This document shows positions 1 to 6,188 of a stretch of 8,497 nucleotides of DNA, in pieces (position 1 is the first letter of the stretch; every line of letters starts with the position of its first letter). The stretch spans positions 1-8,497 of the forward strand of contig CAAEQF010000078.1 of NCBI GenBank assembly GCA_900758075.1, written 5' to 3'. Both the position numbers and the translations under genes were made by a program. Source of the stretch: Coriobacteriia bacterium. GTDB taxonomy: Bacteria; Actinomycetota; Coriobacteriia; Coriobacteriales; QAMH01. The notes under the pieces were generated by a model. The model saw only the letters and a program-made list of their open reading frames with translations, was not told the DNA's origin and did no database searches.

Positions 1-10
1 GCCACTGAGT

Positions 11-27
11 GTTGGCAGTGCCAGACA
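11..27. repeat. Isolated copy of the TGGCAGTGCCA palindrome
   Basis: Bases 13-23 read TGGCAGTGCCA, an 11-base inverted repeat with an odd central base, and the following bases GACAT resemble the CACAT that follows the same core in the array at 7926-8028. The two sites differ in flanking bases, so this looks like a diverged single copy of the same repeat family. It lies just beyond the terminator of the tRNA unit. Function is unknown. Confidence 0.45.
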
Positions 28-68
28 TTATTGGCACCCGGCGACTTGTCGTCTCCATTGTCAGACAT

Positions 69-94
69 AAAAAAAGCTCCCTTGCGGGAGCTTT
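69..94 (-). terminator. Intrinsic terminator of the tRNA-His/tRNA-Lys unit
   Basis: Read on the minus strand, a perfect 9-bp stem (AAAGCTCCC with GGGAGCTTT, tetraloop between) is followed by a run of seven T. It lies 10 nt past the encoded CCA end of tRNA-Lys, as expected for the end of that transcript. On the plus strand the T run is only three bases, so it should act mainly in the minus direction. Confidence 0.9.
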
Positions 95-104
95 CAAGTT
101 TACC

Positions 105-180
<76 letters not shown>

Positions 181-231
181 AAGCAGCGAATAGAGATTAT
201 ACACGTTTTCGCTCCCGTGTCCAGAAAAAAC

Positions 232-309
232 TGGGGTGGGTGAAGGGACTCGAACCCTCGACCTCCAGAGCCACAATCTGGCGCCCTAGCCAACTGGGCG
301 ACACCCACC
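232..309 (-). tRNA. tRNA-His (anticodon GTG)
   Basis: Read on the minus strand this folds as a tRNA with anticodon GTG (histidine), acceptor stem GTGGGTG/CACCCAC, D-stem GCCC/GGGC, and T-arm GAGGG-TTCGAGT-CCCTT. Base 309 supplies the extra 5' G at position -1, which faces C73 at base 235; this pair is the identity element of tRNA-His. The CCA tail is encoded at 234-232. It is the first gene after a strong promoter and is followed by tRNA-Lys. Confidence 0.95.
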
Positions 310-324
310 ATAGCCTTTTCAGAT

Positions 325-344
325 GCGTCTAGCCTAGCAGACGC
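325..344 (-). other. Hairpin in the 5' leader of the tRNA unit
   Basis: GCGTCT and AGACGC form a 6-bp inverted repeat with an 8-nt loop, placed between the predicted transcription start (near 346) and the first base of tRNA-His. No T run follows, so it is not an intrinsic terminator. It may be a leader structure removed during tRNA 5' processing. Confidence 0.4.
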
Positions 345-352
345 AAGGCGGA

Positions 353-381
353 ATTATAGAGTAAAACTTCGCACGAGACAA
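353..381 (-). promoter_or_regulatory. Promoter of the tRNA-His/tRNA-Lys unit
   Basis: On the minus strand a -35 element TTGTCT (381-376) and a perfect -10 element TATAAT (358-353) are separated by exactly 17 nt. Predicted transcription begins near 346, about 37 nt before tRNA-His. This is the best sigma-70-type promoter in the window. Confidence 0.8.
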
Positions 382-419
382 ACCCTTTTTGAACAATTCT
401 TTTCGACGAGCCGGCATAC

Positions 420-453
420 GTACTTGTACAGTTTATTCTCCCAACGATATAGT
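420..453 (+). promoter_or_regulatory. Probable promoter of the marR-type gene, with overlapping palindrome
   Basis: TTGTAC (424-429) and TATAGT (448-453) are separated by 18 nt and would start transcription near 460. The -35 element lies inside GTACTTGTAC (420-429). A second imperfect inverted repeat follows the -10 element (GTTA 452-455 with TAAC 465-468). Either could be an autoregulatory operator, as is common for MarR proteins; this is inference. Confidence 0.5.
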
Positions 454-496
454 TAGGGTAGAAGTAACCCACACAAGAGAGAAACGCGAGTCCGCC

Positions 497-928
497 GTGC
501 CGCCAATCAGCAACATCCAGCTTCACCACAGACTGATGCGCGCATCGCATCTTCTCCGCCATGGCCACGGAGAGCCCGAGCTGAAGGTCGCGCCGGGGCA
601 GCGCCGCGTTCTCACGAATCTCTTCGAAAGCAACGGCGCGCTCCCCCAGCAAACGCTGCTCGAGCTGCTCGGCATCGCCCCTGCCACGCTTTCCGAGGCA
701 CTCGGCAAGCTCGAGTCCCGTGGCATGATCGTCCGCGAGAAGTCGGACAAGGACAGACGTGCCGCCATCGTCCGCCTCACCGAGGCAGGATCCAAGCAGG
801 CGGAAAATATTCTCTCCGTCGACAAGGCAGTCGCGGCGGAGGTTTTTGCGCCCCTCGACGCAGACGAGAGGAGGGCGCTCGCAAGCGCCCTCCAGAAGAT
901 TCTCGATGCGTGGAATGCCAACAACTAG
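497..928 (+). CDS. MarR-family winged-helix transcriptional regulator
   Basis: A 143-residue protein with the MarR fold. Helix 1 lies near residues 5-22. The helix-turn-helix spans about residues 47-76, with recognition helix PATLSEALGKLESRG. The beta-wing carries the family signature of D84, D86 and R87 followed by LTEAG at 94-98, and a C-terminal dimerisation helix ends the protein. MarR proteins bind palindromic operators as dimers and usually release DNA on binding small phenolic or oxidant ligands. The reading frame is open back to an ATG at 389, but that lies upstream of the likely promoter (424-453) and would add a non-homologous tail, so I choose GTG at 497; its ribosome binding site is weak. 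The gene diverges from the tRNA unit and its stop is 9 nt from that of hypE, which runs towards it. The target genes are unknown and no obvious partner adjoins it. Confidence 0.85.
   Translation: MPPISNIQLHHRLMRASHLLRHGHGEPELKVAPGQRRVLTNLFESNGALPQQTLLELLGIAPATLSEALGKLESRGMIVREKSDKDRRAAIVRLTEAGSKQAENILSVDKAVAAEVFAPLDADERRALASALQKILDAWNANN
870..893. other. Perfect 10-bp stem-loop inside the 3' end of the marR-type gene
   Basis: GGAGGGCGCT and AGCGCCCTCC are perfect complements around a CGCA loop. The hairpin lies within codons near the end of the regulator and 45 nt beyond the hypE stop on the opposite strand. It lacks a T run on either side. Since no other terminator separates the two convergent genes, it may slow or end transcription from hypE, but coding constraint alone could also produce it. 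Confidence 0.4.
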
Positions 929-937
929 CACGAGCAA

Positions 938-1954
938 CTAGCAGATTCGCGGAAGCTGCTCTCCCACGAGCATGTCGAGGATGCGCTCGCTGCCAAAGCC
1001 CGTGCGCAGGTAGACATGCCCATCGCCTTCGATGACTTCGCCGATTATCGCGGCATCAGCACCATACTTGTTACCGCGCATCGCCGAAAGCGCCGCATCT
1101 GCAGCGCTCGGGTCGACCACGCAGATCATCTTGCCCTCGTTTGCCACCTGGAACACGTCATAGCCGAGCATCTCGCATGCGCCGCGAACCTGATCGTGCA
1201 CCGGCACGGCGTCCTCTTCGATGCGGATGCTGCACCCGGACGCCTCGGCGAACTCGTTGAGCGTAGACGCCATGCCCCCGCGGGTCGGGTCGCGAAACGC
1301 ACGTACCGCGCCTTCGGGGCAGGCATCGAGAACCTCGGCGATGAGATGGTTGAGCGGCGCGGCGTCGCTTTGGACGGTCGTGGAGAAGCTCAGCTCCTCG
1401 CGCGTCGAGATAATCGCAATCCCATGATCGCCGATCGTGCCGCTGACCAGCACCTTATCGCCGGGCTTGATGTTGACGGCGGACAGGTCGATACCGTCGC
1501 GCAGCACGCCGACGCCCGCCGTGTTGATATACACGCCATCGCCGTGGCCGCGATTGACCACCTTGGTATCTCCAGTGACGATCTCGACCCCCGCTTCCTT
1601 GGCCGTTTTTGCCATGGAGGCGCAGATCCTCTTCAAGTTCTCGATCGGATAGCCCTCCTCGAGCACGAAGCCGCACGAGAGGTACTTGGGGACGGCGCCG
1701 CTCGTGGCGACATCGTTAACCGTCCCGCACACCGCCAGATGCCCGATGTCGCCGCCGGGAAAGAAATGTGGCGTAACGACGAACGTGTCAGTCGAGAAAG
1801 CGATGCGATTCGTCGGGATGTCCAGCGATGCCGCGTCATCCGCGCGCTTGAGCGTCTCGCCCGCATACGCGTCGAAGAAAAGCCCCTCGATGATGTCGCG
1901 CATCATCGTGCCGCCGCTGCCATGTGACATCAGTACCGTATCAGTTGCCTGCAT
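938..1954 (-). CDS. hypE: HypE, carbamoyl dehydratase for [NiFe]-hydrogenase cyanide ligands
   Basis: A full-length 338-residue HypE. The enzyme receives a carbamoyl group from HypF on its C-terminal cysteine and dehydrates it with ATP to a thiocyanate, the source of the CN ligands placed on hydrogenase iron with HypC and HypD. Visible motifs are HGSGG at 11-15, the STDTF...PGGDIG nucleotide region at 54-71, GTVNDVATSGAVP at 77-89, VTGDTKVV at 126-133, GDHG at 175-178, RDPTRGG at 221-227, and the diagnostic C-terminal PRIC (335-338) with acceptor Cys338. The start is 12 nt past the ffh stop and has a GAGG ribosome binding site about 8 nt upstream, so it is probably the last gene of the ftsY-ffh operon. 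No other hyp or hydrogenase gene is in the window, so its partners must lie elsewhere. All key residues look intact. Confidence 0.97.
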   Translation of the reverse strand: MQATDTVLMSHGSGGTMMRDIIEGLFFDAYAGETLKRADDAASLDIPTNRIAFSTDTFVVTPHFFPGGDIGHLAVCGTVNDVATSGAVPKYLSCGFVLEEGYPIENLKRICASMAKTAKEAGVEIVTGDTKVVNRGHGDGVYINTAGVGVLRDGIDLSAVNIKPGDKVLVSGTIGDHGIAIISTREELSFSTTVQSDAAPLNHLIAEVLDACPEGAVRAFRDPTRGGMASTLNEFAEASGCSIRIEEDAVPVHDQVRGACEMLGYDVFQVANEGKMICVVDPSAADAALSAMRGNKYGADAAIIGEVIEGDGHVYLRTGFGSERILDMLVGEQLPRIC

Positions 1955-1966
1955 TCTCTTGCCTCG

Positions 1967-3352
1967 CTACTTCATATCTTCGAACTTGGAGAAATCGATA
2001 TTCCCCATCCCGGGGATGCGCATCTTGCGACGGCGCTTGCCCTTCTTCCCCTTGCTTTGGGCGTTGAACGCGGTCATGACCTTCTTGACCTGCTTGCGCG
2101 TCTCGTTGAAGCGTTTGACCAGCTGGTTGACCTGCGTGACCGACATACCGCTGCCGCGGGCGATGCGCGCGCGGCGCGAGCCGTTGAGCATGTTTGGCTT
2201 GGAGCGTTCCTCGGGCGTCATCGAGTTGATGATCGCCTCGATGCGGTCGAGCTCCCCTTCGTCGACATTGCCGTCGGCCAAAGCCTTGTTGCCTCCGGGC
2301 AGCGCCGAGACGAGCGAGCCAAGGCCACCCATCTTGCGTGTCTGCTTGATGATATCGAGGAAGTCGTTGAAGTCGAACTGGGCACGTGCGAGTCGCTCCG
2401 CCTCTGCCTTTTCGATTTCCTTGTCCTGCACCTCGATGGCGCGCTCGATGACCGAGACGACGTCGCCCATGCCGAGAATGCGCTTTGCCATGCGGTCGGG
2501 GTGGAAGACCTCGAGCGTGTCAGCCTTCTCGCCCGCGCTGATGAACACGATGGGCTTACCGGTGACCTCGCGGATGGACAGCGCACCGCCGCCACGGGCG
2601 TCGCCGTCCATCTTGGTCATGATGACGCCGTCGAAATCGACCTGGCGCGCAAACTCGGAGACGACGTTGACGACGTCTTGGCCGGTCATGGCATCGACGA
2701 CCATGAAGATCTGATCGGGTTTGACGGCATCGCGGATCGCGACCGCCTCGTCCATCATGTCCTGGTCGACGTGCAGGCGGCCCGCCGTATCGACGATCAC
2801 GACGTCGCGCATGTTGTCGATAGCGTCTTGGATCGCGCCCTTCGCGATCTCGACGGGATGCTTGCCGTCGCCGCGGAACACGCGGACGCCTTGCTCGTCG
2901 CCAAGCGTCTGCAGCTGGTCGGCAGCAGCCGGGCGGTACACGTCGCATGCGGCGAGCAGCGGAACGTGCCCTCTCTTCTTGAGGCGGTAGGCGAGTTTTG
3001 ACGCGGCGGTCGTCTTGCCCGAGCCCTGCAGGCCGACGAGCATGATGACACTTGGAATCCTGCTGCCCAGATGCAGCTCGGTCGTCTCGCCGCCCAGCAG
3101 CGCCTGCATCTCCTCGAGGACGATCTTCACGACGTTTTGCCCGGGCGTGAGCGAATCCATGACGACTGCGGTCATGCAACGCTCTTTGACCTGGCGGCAG
3201 AACTTCTTGACGACCTTGAAGTTGACATCTGCCTCGAGCAGCGCCATCCGGATTTCCTTGATGCCGGCGTCGATATCTTCTTCGGTCAGCTTGCCCTTCG
3301 AGCGAAATCCGGAGAAAACGTTTTGGAGCTTATCAGATAGATTGTCGAACAT
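1967..3352 (-). CDS. ffh: Ffh, signal recognition particle GTPase (SRP54)
   Basis: A full-length 461-residue SRP54 homologue. It binds signal sequences emerging from the ribosome together with SRP RNA and docks at FtsY to deliver them to the translocon. The N domain is at about 1-95. The G domain shows GLQGSGKTT (107-115, P-loop), DVYRPAA (137-143, insertion box), DTAGR (188-192) and TKMDGD (246-251). The Met-rich M domain follows from about 325, with the finger-loop region MGGLGSLVSALPGG (341-354) and the RNA-binding signature SKPNMLNGSRRARIARGSG (384-402). A short basic tail, then GMGNIDFSKFEDMK, ends the protein. The ATG has an AGGAGAG ribosome binding site 7 nt upstream that overlaps the ftsY stop codon, which suggests coupled translation with ftsY. 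The SRP RNA gene is not in this window. Confidence 0.98.
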   Translation of the reverse strand: MFDNLSDKLQNVFSGFRSKGKLTEEDIDAGIKEIRMALLEADVNFKVVKKFCRQVKERCMTAVVMDSLTPGQNVVKIVLEEMQALLGGETTELHLGSRIPSVIMLVGLQGSGKTTAASKLAYRLKKRGHVPLLAACDVYRPAAADQLQTLGDEQGVRVFRGDGKHPVEIAKGAIQDAIDNMRDVVIVDTAGRLHVDQDMMDEAVAIRDAVKPDQIFMVVDAMTGQDVVNVVSEFARQVDFDGVIMTKMDGDARGGGALSIREVTGKPIVFISAGEKADTLEVFHPDRMAKRILGMGDVVSVIERAIEVQDKEIEKAEAERLARAQFDFNDFLDIIKQTRKMGGLGSLVSALPGGNKALADGNVDEGELDRIEAIINSMTPEERSKPNMLNGSRRARIARGSGMSVTQVNQLVKRFNETRKQVKKVMTAFNAQSKGKKGKRRRKMRIPGMGNIDFSKFEDMK

Positions 3353-3364
3353 ATATGCACTCTC

Positions 3365-4651
3365 CTACGAGAACCAACGGCGCATTTTCTGGCGGAACGT
3401 CTCTTTTTCCTGCGGCTCTTCCTCGGGCTCGGGGGCCTCCTCGGCATCGGACTCGGATTCGGGCTCCGCAACGGGTTCGGGCTCGACTTCGGCAGCGGCA
3501 TCGTCTTCTGGTAGCTGAGCTGCGGCGAGCGCCTCTTCGTCGGCTTCGGAGAGAGTAGCGGGCTCGGGTGCTGGCCCGGGCTCGCACTCGACTGCCGGCT
3601 CCGGTTCGGGCTCAGGCTCAGGCTCAGGCTCGAGTTCTGGCTCGGGCTCCGGCTCGAGTGCCGGCTCCTGCTTAGCAACCGGCTCTTCGACAGCAGGCTC
3701 CAGCAGCTCCTCGTCCTCACGTTCTCCGGAATCCTCCTGAACGGCTTGCTCGCCGCGCATGTCGCCAAACAGCGCCTCGGCATAGTCGTGGGCGACGAAG
3801 GGCTCGAGGTCCTCGATGCCCTCGCCCACGCCGACGCGGCAGATGGGCAGTCCCAGCTCGTGGCTGATGGCGACGGCGATGCCGCCTTTCGCCGTGCCAT
3901 CGAGCTTCGTCATGATCACGCCGTCAAGGCTGAGCGCCTTGTTGAACTCGCGCGCCTGCTGCAGACCGTTTTGGCCGGTCGTGGCATCTATGACGAGGAC
4001 GGTCTTCACGTCGATGTCCGCGCGTTTGCGTGTGACGTTGACGACTTTCTGCAGTTCGCGCATGAGCTCGTCGCTCGTGTGCAGGCGCCCCGAGGTGTCG
4101 ATTAAGACGAGGTCGCTCTGCAACTGCTCCGCGCGCTCCATGACGTCATAGCACACGCTCGCCGGGTCGGCACCGCGTTCGCGCTTGATGACCTCGACGC
4201 CGCTGCGCTCTCCCCAGACGTCGAGCTGCTCGATCGCAGCCGCGCGAAAGGTGTCGGCAGAACCGATGAGTGCCTTGCGGCCAGCCGCAGACGCCTGATA
4301 GGCGAGCTTGCCAACCGTCGTCGTCTTGCCCGCACCGTTGACGCCGACGAAGAGCACGCAGACCGGGTTGAGTCTGAACGGGTCGTTGTCCGTCGGTGCG
4401 AACAGGCCCTCGATTTCATCCGCGAGAAGGTCGAGCACGGCATAGGCATCGGGGAGCGCCTTGCGCGTCGCCTGCTCGCGGAGGTTCTCGATAACCTGGT
4501 CGGACGCAGACCCTCCCAAGTCGCTCAAGATGAGCGTCTCTTCCAAATCGTCCCAGAACTCTTCGTCGAGCTTGGGGCCACGCCTGAAGATGATGTTCAT
4601 CCGCTCGCTGAAGCGCTCGCGGCTGCGCTTGATTCGATCTCTAAATGCCAT
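3365..4651 (-). CDS. ftsY: FtsY, SRP receptor GTPase with a C-terminal acidic Glu/Pro-rich extension
   Basis: A 428-residue SRP receptor. It anchors at the cytoplasmic membrane, pairs with Ffh and releases cargo to SecYEG on GTP hydrolysis. The N terminus is a short basic amphipathic segment (about 1-25), like the lipid-binding helix of other FtsY proteins, then the N domain (26-95) and G domain with GVNGAGKTT (103-111), DTFRAAA (133-139), DTSGR (185-189), TKLDG (248-252) and GVGEGIEDLEPF (274-285). The usual acidic A domain at the N terminus is absent. Instead residues about 300-415 form an acidic tail with a run of Glu-Pro repeats (329-352), and the last 13 residues (from K416) are basic and aromatic. 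I choose ATG at 4651, with GGGAG 10 nt upstream; the GTG at 4684 would coincide with the predicted transcription start. It is first in the ftsY-ffh-hypE operon. Confidence 0.95.
   Translation of the reverse strand: MAFRDRIKRSRERFSERMNIIFRRGPKLDEEFWDDLEETLILSDLGGSASDQVIENLREQATRKALPDAYAVLDLLADEIEGLFAPTDNDPFRLNPVCVLFVGVNGAGKTTTVGKLAYQASAAGRKALIGSADTFRAAAIEQLDVWGERSGVEVIKRERGADPASVCYDVMERAEQLQSDLVLIDTSGRLHTSDELMRELQKVVNVTRKRADIDVKTVLVIDATTGQNGLQQAREFNKALSLDGVIMTKLDGTAKGGIAVAISHELGLPICRVGVGEGIEDLEPFVAHDYAEALFGDMRGEQAVQEDSGEREDEELLEPAVEEPVAKQEPALEPEPEPELEPEPEPEPEPEPAVECEPGPAPEPATLSEADEEALAAAQLPEDDAAAEVEPEPVAEPESESDAEEAPEPEEEPQEKETFRQKMRRWFS
3590..3670 (-). repeat. Glu-Pro codon repeat tract within ftsY
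   Basis: The DNA is an imperfect hexanucleotide repeat, seen on the plus strand as successive GGCTCA, GGCTCG and GGCTCC units, coding for alternating Glu and Pro at FtsY residues about 328-354. Third positions vary among units, so part of it is under protein-level selection and not simply a recent slippage product. Confidence 0.8.
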
Positions 4652-4690
4652 ATGCAGCAAACTCCCGTGTAGCCAAAATTGCACCAGGAT

Positions 4691-4698
4691 ATTCTATA
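4691..4698 (-). promoter_or_regulatory. Possible -10 element of the ftsY-ffh-hypE operon
   Basis: On the minus strand TATAGAAT lies about 40 nt before the ftsY ATG in the 107-nt gap after the DUF5714 gene. No good -35 element is found at the right distance, because the DNA upstream is very GC-rich and contains the palindrome GCCCGCGCGGGC at 4713-4724. Read-through from the DUF5714 gene remains possible. Confidence 0.35.
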
Positions 4699-4758
4699 CC
4701 GCATCGCATGCGGCCCGCGCGGGCGTAATCCAGCCGTTGCGCGCGAACGGGCGCCACG

Positions 4759-5469
4759 CTAGAGAGCAGACGCCGAGAAGTAGGGGCAATTCTCGCGAAG
4801 GCACTGGGGATTACGATCGTAGTACGAGCATACAACCTGGTCTGGAAGCTCCATCTGGACGCCGGTCGCCTCCGCGAAAAACGGGATGGCAGTCGTGATG
4901 GCGGTGAAGCACGTGCGCTTGCAGCAACGCGGGCCTCCGAGTTCTGCGATGTTCGCGAGAATTTCCGAGGTCAGGCGCTGGCAGAGAGCCCACGGCTCGC
5001 GAGACATGGGCGTCGCCCCGACGATGATGCTCATCGCCTGCCCCGCGCTCGTCGCAGAACCGCATACGCCCCAAAAGCCGCAGATGCCCCCGGGGACGTC
5101 AAGGCTGCGGGTCCTGAGCTCGGCGAGCCCGTTTTCCAGGTCGAGCCCTCCTCCCGCATTCGCATAGCCCGCGAGCAGCGCCGCACCGGTCAGCGTATGG
5201 TGCTCGGGACCGTTGGGGTAGATCCTGTTGTCGTCCATAGCCCGCATCGCAATCTCAATCGGATTGGCCGACGTGGCATGCAGGCACACGTCCATGATGC
5301 AGCTCACGCCGCCGGCGCGATGGCAGTTGTCGCACACGTAGTGGCCATCCTCGCAGACACTGTGGCCAAGCTCCCGCTTGCCGCAGGTGACACACGTCAT
5401 CTCGCGTGCATCGCGGTAATACACAAGCGGTTTCCCGCAGATTGCGCAGTTTCCCTTCCCACCGCTCAC
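4759..5469 (-). CDS. Cys-rich DUF5714 protein of unknown function
   Basis: A 236-residue soluble protein that I recognise as the DUF5714 family, known mainly from anaerobic bacteria and archaea and without an established function. It contains 18 cysteines. The N-terminal part holds pairs C8/C11, C26/C29 and C46/C49 plus C39, C57 and C62, resembling two zinc ribbons or an iron-sulfur site. The middle carries the family-typical GPEHHTLTGAALL and the Gly/Cys-rich GGICGFWGVCGSATSAGQA. The C-terminal part has RCCKRTC and a final C-x4-C pair (QCLRENC). I choose GTG at 5469 because a strong GAGGAGA site lies 7 nt upstream; the GTG at 5487 lies before that site. It follows the flavodoxin-type gene on the same strand with a 65-nt gap, so the two may be co-transcribed. 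A redox or metal-binding role is inference. Confidence 0.8.
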   Translation of the reverse strand: MSGGKGNCAICGKPLVYYRDAREMTCVTCGKRELGHSVCEDGHYVCDNCHRAGGVSCIMDVCLHATSANPIEIAMRAMDDNRIYPNGPEHHTLTGAALLAGYANAGGGLDLENGLAELRTRSLDVPGGICGFWGVCGSATSAGQAMSIIVGATPMSREPWALCQRLTSEILANIAELGGPRCCKRTCFTAITTAIPFFAEATGVQMELPDQVVCSYYDRNPQCLRENCPYFSASAL

Positions 5470-5475
5470 GAATGA

Positions 5476-5483
5476 ATCTCCTC
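5476..5483 (-). promoter_or_regulatory. Ribosome binding site that fixes the DUF5714 start
   Basis: GAGGAGAT on the minus strand sits just before GTG at 5469 and just after the alternative in-frame GTG at 5487, so only the inner start can use it. Confidence 0.8.
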
Positions 5484-5534
5484 GCACTCAATAAAACGAA
5501 ACGATACCTACGGCCCCTCGGACCAAAAGGGCGA

Positions 5535-6116
5535 CTAGCGGATGAAGTTCGTGTTCGGCTTCTCGAGCTTGACAGGTTGCTCGACGCCGCTTTGCTTGCC
5601 TGCCTCGATGCTCTTGAGCAGCCAGGCCATGTTGCGGCCCAAGGTGTGCATGACGTGCACGCCCTCTTCGTCCTTCATGACGTCTTCGGGTTTGCTGCCA
5701 TGGACCATCGGCCAATAGCACGAGCTCACGAGCGGCATCTCGGTGTAGGTGAGGTACTTCTGCAGCACCTCGAGCGTCGCCGTGGTGCCAGCCCTGCGCG
5801 CAGACGTCACCGCCGCGCCCGGTTTGTACCGAAACGCCTCGGCATAACCCGAAAACAGGCGGTCGAGAAACGCCTTGATCTCTCCCGAGGGACCGGCGTA
5901 ATACACCGGCGAGCCGATGACCAGGCCATCTGCCAGCGCGCCCTTCTCGCCGACCTCTTTCACGAGCGTATCTACCTTGCCTTTCAGGACATCGACGCCG
6001 ATGTGCACGACCTCGGTCTCGATACCTGCCCTGGCAAGCGATTCGCCCACGAGCGAAAGCGCCGTATAGGTGCAGCCCCGCTCTTTGCGGCTGCCGTTGA
6101 GCATGAGTACTTTCAT
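5535..6116 (-). CDS. Flavodoxin-fold NAD(P)H-dependent FMN oxidoreductase
   Basis: A 193-residue protein of the NADPH-dependent FMN reductase/flavodoxin-like family. These cytoplasmic enzymes bind FMN and pass electrons from NAD(P)H to flavins, quinones, metals or organic substrates. The FMN phosphate loop is NGSRKERGCTYTAL (7-20), and SPVYYAGPSGEIKAFLDR (69-86) forms the isoalloxazine-binding loop and following helix. TSARRAGTTATLEVLQKY (104-121) is the third conserved segment. Cys15 lies inside the phosphate loop, as in the iron-sulfur flavoprotein-like branch, but no cubane-type Cys cluster follows, so a simple flavoprotein is more likely. The ATG has an AGGAG site 7 nt upstream. The frame stays open for 165 codons further upstream, but only as the antisense of the VOC gene. 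The physiological substrate cannot be told from sequence. Confidence 0.9.
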   Translation of the reverse strand: MKVLMLNGSRKERGCTYTALSLVGESLARAGIETEVVHIGVDVLKGKVDTLVKEVGEKGALADGLVIGSPVYYAGPSGEIKAFLDRLFSGYAEAFRYKPGAAVTSARRAGTTATLEVLQKYLTYTEMPLVSSCYWPMVHGSKPEDVMKDEEGVHVMHTLGRNMAWLLKSIEAGKQSGVEQPVKLEKPNTNFIR

Positions 6117-6129
6117 GTTGTTTCTCCTT

Positions 6130-6158
6130 CGGACAAGAATGGCTTTGTAAAATATAGC
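6130..6158 (+). promoter_or_regulatory. Possible promoter of the VOC gene, overlapping a divergent -10 element
   Basis: CGGACA (6130-6135) and TATAGC (6153-6158) are spaced by 17 nt and would serve the plus-strand VOC gene. On the minus strand TATATT (6156-6151) lies at the right place for the divergent flavodoxin-type gene, though its -35 (TTTCTG at 6179-6174, 17-nt spacer) is poor. The two -10 elements share bases 6153-6156. Confidence 0.4.
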
Positions 6159-6188
6159 CTCGCGAGAACAAAACAGAAAGGAATTCCC

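Noticed and set aside
181..231. Possible SRP (4.5S-like) RNA or other RNA gene between the tRNAs
   Set aside because: The 51-nt spacer is too short and has no GGAAGCA-like SRP RNA tip or stable stem; it is plain tRNA spacer.
389..496. Longer MarR protein starting at ATG 389
   Set aside because: That start lies upstream of the likely promoter and the added 36 residues do not fit the family; GTG 497 gives the normal length.
1016..1927. Long plus-strand open frame opposite hypE
   Set aside because: It is the antisense of a clear hypE, typical of GC-rich codon bias, and shows no recognisable domain or ribosome binding site.
1686..3001. Long plus-strand open frames opposite ffh
   Set aside because: Both are antisense shadows; composition is Arg/Asp/His- or Ser-rich with no family motif.
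4713..4724. GCCCGCGCGGGC palindrome between the DUF5714 gene and ftsY as a terminator
   Set aside because: It has no loop to speak of and no T run after it; high GC alone can produce such palindromes.
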